From Lachnospiraceae bacterium (GTDB lineage: Bacteria > Bacillota > Clostridia > Lachnospirales > Lachnospiraceae), in NCBI GenBank assembly GCA_024682075.1, contig JAIKZQ010000048.1, forward strand, positions 23,077-87,076: a stretch of 64,000 nt of DNA, given 5' to 3'. The notes beneath the pieces are model-generated. The model saw only the letters and a list, made by a program, of their open reading frames with translations, was not told the DNA's origin and searched no databases. The number at the start of each line of letters is the position of its first letter. Within the stretch, counting starts at the first letter, position 1. The position numbers were made by a program, and so were the translations under genes. This document shows, piece by piece, positions 54,305 through 64,000 of this stretch.

Positions 54305-54689
54305 ATATCCCGAATACAATGACGCGGCTGCGGGACTCATCAAAAGGATCAAAGGGCTGGATGTCAGTTTCAGCACAAATGCCGAAGGAAAGCAGATAAA
54401 GATCGAGCTCCCGGATATCTATTATTTTGAAAATGTGGAAAGAAAGCTGTTCATATACACCGAAAAAGAAGTCTTCCGCTTCGATTCCAAAATGACGGAG
54501 CTGGAAGAACTCACCAAAGACACACCGCTTGTAAGAGTATCAAGGACCTGCATCATGAACACCGATCACCTTAAGGAGATCAGGCAGGTAAGGAACTCTC
54601 ACCTCGAAGCTCTGCTCGATAACGGAGAAATGCTGATCGTTTCCAGAAAATATCTGAAGGACATCAAGAACGTATTTGGGAGAAGATGA
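54252..54689 (+). CDS. LytTR family DNA-binding protein
   Basis: LPDIYYFENVERKLFIYTEKEVFRFDSKMTELEELTKDTPLVRVSRTCIMNTDHLKEI. Confidence 0.88.
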   Translation: MQIITRQVEGRPLTVIIEYPEYNDAAAGLIKRIKGLDVSFSTNAEGKQIKIELPDIYYFENVERKLFIYTEKEVFRFDSKMTELEELTKDTPLVRVSRTCIMNTDHLKEIRQVRNSHLEALLDNGEMLIVSRKYLKDIKNVFGRR

Positions 54690-55087
54690 CCATGAAAAAA
54701 ATAATCCGGGATACATGTCTTTTGGCATCACTGATGATACTGGCGGTATTCACTTTCTCAATCATATGGTCCGGCATCACGGCCGAGATAGCGTTAGTGC
54801 TTGAACTGTTCGGACTTTCACTTATCATTTCGATCGCCAATTACATATACGACGAATATATTTCCCTGTCCATCATCATGACATATATTGTAAAATATTT
54901 TGCGATAACAGGCATTGTCATGCTGTTCGGATTCATCCTGGGATGGTTCTATCCGAGCAACTTCTGGATGGCATTCATTTACGTCGGCATAGTGCTGGTC
55001 CTTGCATATTCCATAGACAGTTTCAAAGTCAAAAGAGACATCGACTATATTAACAGCCGCATAGCAGGAAGGGATTCGGAGCAATGA
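54686..55087 (+). CDS. DUF3021-like membrane protein
   Basis: Four TM segments, overlaps LytTR gene by 4 nt; LytTR-DUF3021 arrangement. Confidence 0.75.
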   Translation: MTMKKIIRDTCLLASLMILAVFTFSIIWSGITAEIALVLELFGLSLIISIANYIYDEYISLSIIMTYIVKYFAITGIVMLFGFILGWFYPSNFWMAFIYVGIVLVLAYSIDSFKVKRDIDYINSRIAGRDSEQ

Positions 55088-58285
<3,198 letters not shown>

Positions 58286-58304
58286 TAAGGTTCCGGCATA
58301 CATA

Positions 58305-58336
58305 AAAACTCCTCAGCAGGCCTGCTGAGGAGTTTT
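58305..58336. terminator. Bidirectional intrinsic terminator
   Basis: Perfect palindrome AAAACTCCTCAGCAGG/CCTGCTGAGGAGTTTT. Confidence 0.85.
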
Positions 58337-58377
58337 CATATGCAGACGTATTACAGCACCGTCTAATATGTAAAGTC

Positions 58378-58884
58378 TTATTTGCAAAGTCTCTTTATTC
58401 CGCTCTTTTCCAGGGCAGCTCCGAGTATGTAGAAAACTGCGGCACTTCCTATTCCCTGTATGGAGTTCGAAGATACCGAGACCAGAAATGCTGCCTCCTT
58501 ACCGAAAAGGATCACATCTGCCAGATAATATCCCGCTACGGTGATGACCATGGCAATGACCGGGGCAATGAGATTTCTCTTATTGAGTATTCCGGGCTTT
58601 GCCGATGTAAAAGGAAGCACGATCAGTATCTTGATGATAATGGTCGCAGGTGCCCACATGGGAGCTGTCAGAAGATCCGCAAGGCCTCCGCCGATCGCTC
58701 CTGCCGCCATTGCATAAGGCATCGGAAGAATCGCAGCGCTCAGGTAAATGAGTGAATCACCCAGATGAATGTATCCTCCGTTCACACCTACGGGAATATG
58801 TGCGATGTAAGCTGTGAACAACGTAATGAGTGCGGCCATCAGTCCGGTCAATGTAAGATTTTTAAGTTTTCTGTCTGATTTCAT
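58378..58884 (-). CDS. ECF transporter S component
   Basis: 168 aa; GGYIHLGDSLIYLSAAILPMPYAMAAGAIGGGLADLLTAPMWAPATIIIK. Confidence 0.85.
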   Translation of the reverse strand: MKSDRKLKNLTLTGLMAALITLFTAYIAHIPVGVNGGYIHLGDSLIYLSAAILPMPYAMAAGAIGGGLADLLTAPMWAPATIIIKILIVLPFTSAKPGILNKRNLIAPVIAMVITVAGYYLADVILFGKEAAFLVSVSSNSIQGIGSAAVFYILGAALEKSGIKRLCK

Positions 58885-58920
58885 TTACATCACTTCCTTT
58901 TCCGAATTCTTACATTAACA

Positions 58921-58959
58921 CAATAATGCTTTTTACACCAGCGGTAAAATACATTATTG
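58921..58959. promoter_or_regulatory. Long inverted repeat upstream of ECF S-component gene (candidate operator)
   Basis: CAATAATGctTTTTACaCC-agc-GGTAAAAtaCATTATTG. Confidence 0.55.
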
Positions 58960-58985
58960 CTATCATCCGTTATAAGGAAAACTTA

Positions 58986-59717
58986 TCACGACAGTTTTAA
59001 CGACGGATCCGCATCTTTTAAAGCATCCGTCACCAGAGCGATAGCCCGCTCCACAAAATCAGTGTATTCTTCTTTTGAAAAAGCAAGATAAGGATACATG
59101 GACTGCTCGCCTAATGGTTCATAGTACATCATTTTAATCTTTTTAGGAATGGACTGCTTCGGCAGATAATCGATATAATCCGGGAAATACTCAAGGCCTT
59201 TTATTTCCGTATACCACCCGGAATCCGGATGAGCATCCAGGTATTCCCGTTCAATGCTGAAGAAATCCTTCATACGGTCATCTTTGGGGAATAACCGTTT
59301 TACCGTATCCCAGTCTTCCGGCTGCCCTGCTGCTTTTTCGGTCAATTCAGGTACTTTCTTTATTCTTTCCCAGGCTGCAGCCACACGCCCGGGATCACGT
59401 ATTATCCGCTGGATCTCAGCATCTGTTATAAGATGGGAATAATACCCCAGCAGAAAGGACAGCTCCTCTGTTGTTTTAATATCATCCATTCTCGAAAGAA
59501 CATATTTGTCATAAAACTCTTTGCTGTCATCCGCAGTCTTGCGTCTGCCGTTCATCCAATGTGTAACCTCTCTGGACGGAACAAAATCCGTACCCTCCTC
59601 ATTTAACAGATTACAGTCCGGAGCAATATTACCAACGCAAAACCCGTGTCTGTCCAACCACGGAAGCCGTTTTAAGACCTCATCAGCCACCCATAAATGC
59701 GTAACCCATTCCGCCAT
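58986..59717 (-). CDS. Zinc-dependent phospholipase C-like domain protein
   Basis: WVTHLWVADEVLKRLPWLDRHGFCVGNIAPDCNLLNEEGTDFVPSREVTHWM, YYSHLITDAEIQR. Confidence 0.65.
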   Translation of the reverse strand: MAEWVTHLWVADEVLKRLPWLDRHGFCVGNIAPDCNLLNEEGTDFVPSREVTHWMNGRRKTADDSKEFYDKYVLSRMDDIKTTEELSFLLGYYSHLITDAEIQRIIRDPGRVAAAWERIKKVPELTEKAAGQPEDWDTVKRLFPKDDRMKDFFSIEREYLDAHPDSGWYTEIKGLEYFPDYIDYLPKQSIPKKIKMMYYEPLGEQSMYPYLAFSKEEYTDFVERAIALVTDALKDADPSLKLS

Positions 59718-59842
59718 ACTATTTCACACTTTCTTTTTCCCTAAATCTCATATAAGAGATATCGCTCCTCGTCATAATAAATTTTTATATTTTCTCTGTC
59801 GTCATCACTCAAAAGCTGTTCGGAAACATCTTTCCATACAAC

Positions 59843-60634
59843 TCACGAATACTTTTCCGTAAATTCATTGATAACATTTTTAAAACCGCTATCTATAAAG
59901 CGGCTTCCTTCTGCCATGATCTTCTCGGGAATGCTTTTATAATATGCTTCGGCAATTCCTCCTGTCATGCAAGCGATCGTGTCACTATCGCCGCCTATCG
60001 AGATGGCTTTTCTTATGGCAGTCTCATATGAAGTTGATTCAAAAAAAGCCTCCAGTACAGGCGGAACACAATATGAAGTCCTGCTGTCAAACACATAGTT
60101 GTCCCTTATTTCATCAAGCTCAGTGAATTTATATTTGAACTTTCGGGAAATGTACGTCTTGATGGATTCCTTGTCTTCCTGCCTGTTTGCCATAAAAACA
60201 GCTGTCGCAATTGCCTTGGCACCAGTTTTGGCTTCATGATTATTGTGAGTAAAATAGCAGCTGTCCTCTACTTCTTTCCACAAAGACTTCAGATCATCAC
60301 ATGCATATCCGAGTGCCGTAACTCTCATGGCACATCCGTTACCGTAACTTTTCTGAATTGAGATTCCCTCTTCATTTGCCCAGGATGAAAACATCTGCCC
60401 GTAACCGGCATGCGGATATCTGCGATAGTACTGTTTATACCACATGGCATAAGCTTTCTTATTGCTTACGGATGATCTGTCATCATGAATAAGCTTATCA
60501 GCCACTGCGATAGTCATTACGGAATCATCCGTAAAATGACTTCCTTTAGGAAAAAGCTCAATATCTTCCGACTTTTCATTATGAACTTCTCTGAGAGATC
60601 CGATAATGTCTCCCAGCAATGCACCATATAGCAT
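59843..60634 (-). CDS. ADP-ribosylglycohydrolase family protein
   Basis: GALLGDIIGSLREVHN, FTDDSVMTIAVADKL, GNGCAMRVTALGYA, ISIGGDSDTIACMTGGIAEAYY. Confidence 0.92.
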   Translation of the reverse strand: MLYGALLGDIIGSLREVHNEKSEDIELFPKGSHFTDDSVMTIAVADKLIHDDRSSVSNKKAYAMWYKQYYRRYPHAGYGQMFSSWANEEGISIQKSYGNGCAMRVTALGYACDDLKSLWKEVEDSCYFTHNNHEAKTGAKAIATAVFMANRQEDKESIKTYISRKFKYKFTELDEIRDNYVFDSRTSYCVPPVLEAFFESTSYETAIRKAISIGGDSDTIACMTGGIAEAYYKSIPEKIMAEGSRFIDSGFKNVINEFTEKYS

Positions 60635-60689
60635 ATGTAATATCCTTCACAGGCACCAAATGCCGATAACTTGTAATCAAATAATCAAG

Positions 60690-61037
60690 TCATAAAGTGT
60701 ATGGTTTCTTCTCATAGAAGATAATGACATCCGTCTTCCTGACCATCATGTTGTAGCCATATTTGTCACATCTGTCAAAGCCCAGTTCCTGCGCCACTGC
60801 GTAGTCATTGATCCACAACTCATATTCATCATCCGTTTCGCGCGCCACATCGGTCCTGATACCTTTGTACTCCGCATACGGACATAACCTGTATGCTTCG
60901 GAGATATCGGCACTGCTTGCTACCTTTGCGTGAGTGATATCCTCCCCGTCATCAGGGAAGAGAAACACCTTACCGTTCACGTCCGGCCTGATCCTGTAGA
61001 TCTCGCCATTATATATGCCATAGAGTTTATCGTTCAT
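60690..61037 (-). CDS. Hypothetical protein
   Basis: 115 aa intact ORF, no recognised family. Confidence 0.5.
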   Translation of the reverse strand: MNDKLYGIYNGEIYRIRPDVNGKVFLFPDDGEDITHAKVASSADISEAYRLCPYAEYKGIRTDVARETDDEYELWINDYAVAQELGFDRCDKYGYNMMVRKTDVIIFYEKKPYTL

Positions 61038-61072
61038 AAGGCCTCGTCCTCTTCCATAAAACTTCTTATTCT

Positions 61073-61294
61073 TTATTTCTTCTTTTTCGGCTTTTCATGC
61101 TTTTGAACAACTTCTTTCAAGCAAAGGAATCCTACAGCCTTCTCATTTTCCTTTGCGGCAAAGAATGTCCAATCGGCAGATCCCGAAATGTATTCTTCTC
61201 TGATTTCTTCTATTCCGAACCAGTCGGTAAGTGCCTCAAGTATTTTTCTGGCTATAGCCTGTTTTTCTTTTGAATCCGTAATTTCAACGATCAT
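61073..61294 (-). pseudogene. Truncated GNAT acetyltransferase-like fragment
   Basis: 73 aa; N-terminal ...ADWTFFAAKENEKAVGFLCLKEV then abrupt VQKHEKPKKKK, lacking the acetyl-CoA binding core. Confidence 0.5.
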
Positions 61295-61317
61295 TCCCGT
61301 CTATCCTTATAATAGCT

Positions 61318-61686
61318 TTATTTCTGTGTTTCGTCAGGATAATCCCAGAAACCGCCTGTATGGAAATTTTCATTTCCCAAAGGTTTTGCAGTCAGCTTAA
61401 AGATCACACACCCATCCGGACACACAACCGTTTTGGAATACGTTCCGTCACCGCCGACTTTGGTAAGATCACCGCCGCTTCTGACAGCTTCCATAAGGGG
61501 ATACAGCATCATCATTGTCTTTGAACAGATTCCGTACCCATCCTTATTAACCGGACATCCATATGTGCATTTATAGACATCGCCTATTTCTTCGCCATTA
61601 CGGCAATACCTTTCTGTTTTGTCCCCGTGCAAAAATCCTGCTACTTCTATCGTGAATTCATATTCTTCGTCATACCATTTTTTCAT
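61318..61686 (-). CDS. TIGR04076 family protein
   Basis: YRNGEEIG, CP..GYGICSKTMMMLYPLMEAVRSGGDL, CPDGCVIFKLTA. Confidence 0.8.
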   Translation of the reverse strand: MKKWYDEEYEFTIEVAGFLHGDKTERYCRNGEEIGDVYKCTYGCPVNKDGYGICSKTMMMLYPLMEAVRSGGDLTKVGGDGTYSKTVVCPDGCVIFKLTAKPLGNENFHTGGFWDYPDETQK

Positions 61687-61738
61687 AATGACACTCCTTC
61701 CGTCTGTTATGCTGCAATAACGTTGCTTAGTTCAAAAC

Positions 61739-62596
61739 TCAAAATTCTTCCCTGTGTTGTTCAAAGAAATCAAAATATGTCCTTACGCCTTCAAGCTCCG
61801 TCCATTTCTTTATATCTACCGGGTTCTCATCCAGATCATAGATCCTTGCTCCGTTAAGAGTAAGGAGAAACGGAGAATGGGTCGCTATTATAAACTGACA
61901 GCCGAAAAACCGTGCCGAATTCTGAATAAACTGCAGTAATTCAATCTGTCTCTGCGGTGAAAGAGAGTTTTCGGGCTCGTCAAGCAGGTACAGACCATCG
62001 TCTTTTATCTTCTCGGAAAAATATCGCAAAGCACTCTCTCCGTTGCTGTGTTCAACGATATTATTACCAATTGAATCCCTGACATATCTCGACTGTGTCT
62101 TGGAGCGGGCGTCCAAGGCTTTTTTCAGCTGCTCATAATCATCCAGTGATCTCATCCGGAATCTTGAATTTCTGTTTTCGATCCATTCGTCAAAGACTTC
62201 TTCCCTCTTGCGATCTACTCCGTCATTTAATGCTCTCAGATTAAGCATGAAGTCGAACACATCATCACTGGTGATCATTCTTATCTCTTCGGGCTTTTCT
62301 CCGGGAGTCATCTCATACTCACACATCGCGATATAATCGCCAAAAAAACTGCTGCGATTAAACAATGTATCCCGCTTAGCTTTAAGCTTTTCCGCTATCA
62401 GGTTAAGTGCAGTACTTTTCCCGGACCCGTTATTTCCGTACAGAATTGTGATCTCCGAAAATGACAAAACCTCAAGCTGATTGGCCGTGAACACTCCAAA
62501 AGGATAGAAGGAGGCATAGCATGTTCTTCTTATGTAATTAACAAACTGTTCTTCCGCATCCACGCCCGGAAACCGGAATGAGTCTATATACATCAT
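61739..62596 (-). CDS. AAA family ATPase (ABC/OLD-like)
   Basis: ITILYGNNGSGKSTALNLIAEKL, GLYLLDEPENSLSPQRQIELLQFI, QFIIATHSPFLL. Confidence 0.88.
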   Translation of the reverse strand: MMYIDSFRFPGVDAEEQFVNYIRRTCYASFYPFGVFTANQLEVLSFSEITILYGNNGSGKSTALNLIAEKLKAKRDTLFNRSSFFGDYIAMCEYEMTPGEKPEEIRMITSDDVFDFMLNLRALNDGVDRKREEVFDEWIENRNSRFRMRSLDDYEQLKKALDARSKTQSRYVRDSIGNNIVEHSNGESALRYFSEKIKDDGLYLLDEPENSLSPQRQIELLQFIQNSARFFGCQFIIATHSPFLLTLNGARIYDLDENPVDIKKWTELEGVRTYFDFFEQHREEF

Positions 62597-62714
62597 TTTT
62601 TCCTTTGATCAGATTAAAACTTCCAGATTTTACTTAACGAAAATATTATACAATCCAATGTCCGGGTAGTCCATTATCCCCGTCCCCCGGCACACTTTTC
62701 AACAGATAAAAAAT

Positions 62715-62738
62715 GCCCCGGCACATATGTACCGGGGC
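62715..62738. terminator. Intrinsic terminator
   Basis: GCCCCGG-cacatatgta-CCGGGGC. Confidence 0.75.
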
Positions 62739-62803
62739 TTCTGAATTCTGCAACCGCAGATCAATCATCTCCCTGAGATTTTTTTCACTGTCTCAAATGC
62801 CTC

Positions 62804-63475
62804 CTATCCAAACAGCATATCCGCTGTCTTTTCCAGCTCTCTGCGTTTCTGCGAATCGTCATATCCGCTTTTCCTGTCATCGATACCCTTTACCGGATCA
62901 ATCGAAAACAGACCATCACGGTTACAGTAATAGAAGATTCTTCTGAATCCCCTGATCTTAAATCTTGCTTCGGCATTCCCTTCCGGATAGAGCTTTATCA
63001 TCTGCATATCACCGGATGACGCAGCCGCCAAAAAAGATATGTAATGCTCCTTCGTCATGCTGTGATCGATCCGCACATAATACTCATCCTCCACACGCTC
63101 GATAAAAACCATGTGCTGTTCATCTGAAGGTTCTGCCTCTAAAGGCATAAGCAGGATCCCGTGACAATGGATTGCCGCCTCACCCATGCTGTGTATCACA
63201 TTCCCGCAGACCGGGCAGACATAAAACTTTGATCGCAGCATATTTGCAGATACATTCGCATTATGAACAGTATTGCCTGATATCAGCTCTGTCACCGAAA
63301 TTCTGAATGCCTCAGCAATAGACTCCAAAAGAGTAATGTCCGGAAGACCCTTGGCAGTTTCCCATTTTGACACGCTTTTATCACTCACTCCCAGTTTTTC
63401 CGCCAACTCACGCTGTGTCATTTTGTTCTTTTCTCGAAGTTCCTTAATGATTGCACCTGTAACATATTGGTTCAT
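62804..63475 (-). CDS. XRE-family HTH regulator fused to desulfoferrodoxin/neelaredoxin-like domain
   Basis: MNQYVTGAIIKELREKNKMTQRELAEKLGVSDKSVSKWETAKGLPDITLL; then YVCPVCGNVIHSMGEAAIHCHG, EQHMVFIERVEDEYYVRIDHSMTKEHYISFLAAAS, IFYYCNRDGLFS. Confidence 0.75.
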   Translation of the reverse strand: MNQYVTGAIIKELREKNKMTQRELAEKLGVSDKSVSKWETAKGLPDITLLESIAEAFRISVTELISGNTVHNANVSANMLRSKFYVCPVCGNVIHSMGEAAIHCHGILLMPLEAEPSDEQHMVFIERVEDEYYVRIDHSMTKEHYISFLAAASSGDMQMIKLYPEGNAEARFKIRGFRRIFYYCNRDGLFSIDPVKGIDDRKSGYDDSQKRRELEKTADMLFG

Positions 63476-63600
63476 TTCCGTTTAACCTCCATACACAGAT
63501 TGTAAATCAGCACCAAAGATTATGGTACCTACGGAGAGTAGAATGCATGCATTCCGGGGCGTATTCTTTTGCATTTGTGTGCCTCGTTGTTTCGCGAAAA

Positions 63601-63990
63601 TTATCTCTTTGAGAACTTTTTCAAATTCTTTTTTAATTCTTCATAATCAGTCTGTTTTACGCTATTCCAGTATTCAAGCGCTGCTTTCATCTTTTTTATA
63701 ACCTTAGGAGGCAGCACTTTAGGTCCCATATTAAAAAGATTATCGATGCCGGCCATGGCACCAACACCAAAATTATCATATAGAGAAATGTGATAATCCT
63801 TACTTCCATGCCAGAATTTGATCTTTCCGGCAAAATCATTTGAAGGATTTTTGTCGTACTGCTTTGCTATTTCTAAGGCTGTATCAATGCAGGTTTTCAT
63901 TTCATCCTCATTTTTGAGACAGGTAAGAACCAACGCTTTAAAGACAAGCCCCATGATCTTCATCTTGGAAAGATAGCTGTTCTTGCTCAT
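63601..63990 (-). CDS. Hypothetical protein (may extend beyond right edge)
   Basis: 129 aa ORF from ATG at 63990; frame remains open to the window edge. Confidence 0.4.
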   Translation of the reverse strand: MSKNSYLSKMKIMGLVFKALVLTCLKNEDEMKTCIDTALEIAKQYDKNPSNDFAGKIKFWHGSKDYHISLYDNFGVGAMAGIDNLFNMGPKVLPPKVIKKMKAALEYWNSVKQTDYEELKKNLKKFSKR

Positions 63991-64000
63991 GTCAGTACTG

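Noticed and set aside
61739-62596. Lone AAA ATPase as part of a Gabija/Septu/retron-type defence system
   Set aside because: No nuclease, UvrD helicase, reverse transcriptase or toxin neighbour in the window.

Overview
The 64 kb window looks chromosomal and comes from a low/mid-GC Clostridia relative. Gene content (PadR/HAAS/DUF4097, GGGtGRT, LytTR-DUF3021, SdpRI, FtsX/ABC/two-component operons) suggests Lachnospiraceae-like, which is inference. No rRNA, CRISPR array, prophage or transposase gene is evident; one tRNA-Val(CAC) is present. Housekeeping anchors are pepD (partial), gpmI, exonuclease III, an NCS2 uracil/xanthine permease and a GH2 beta-galactosidase. The largest block (about 11.5-24.9 kb) is a type IV pilus-like locus. 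It has four pilin-like genes, one of them a 1,796-aa prepilin carrying about 26 glycine-rich GGxxG repeats, plus PilC, a PilM/PilN-like fusion, PilO-like, PilB and a major pilin. The strongest unexplained signals are: (1) a compact ~141-nt structured RNA on the minus strand upstream of the Fe-S scaffold/GGGtGRT operon, with promoter, GNRA-capped hairpin, a terminator paired with G.U wobbles, and an exposed anti-Shine-Dalgarno-like CUACCUCC; (2) a dispersed hairpin repeat with conserved core GGGACGGTTC and covarying arms; (3) a small PYGPGGP tandem-repeat protein between a cytosolic BspA-like LRR protein and a YrhA/SUKH-like protein; (4) an XRE regulator fused to a degenerate desulfoferrodoxin-like domain; (5) an FtsX - Ntn-hydrolase lipoprotein - response regulator - kinase operon. 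All family calls come from reading protein sequences by eye; no database search was run.
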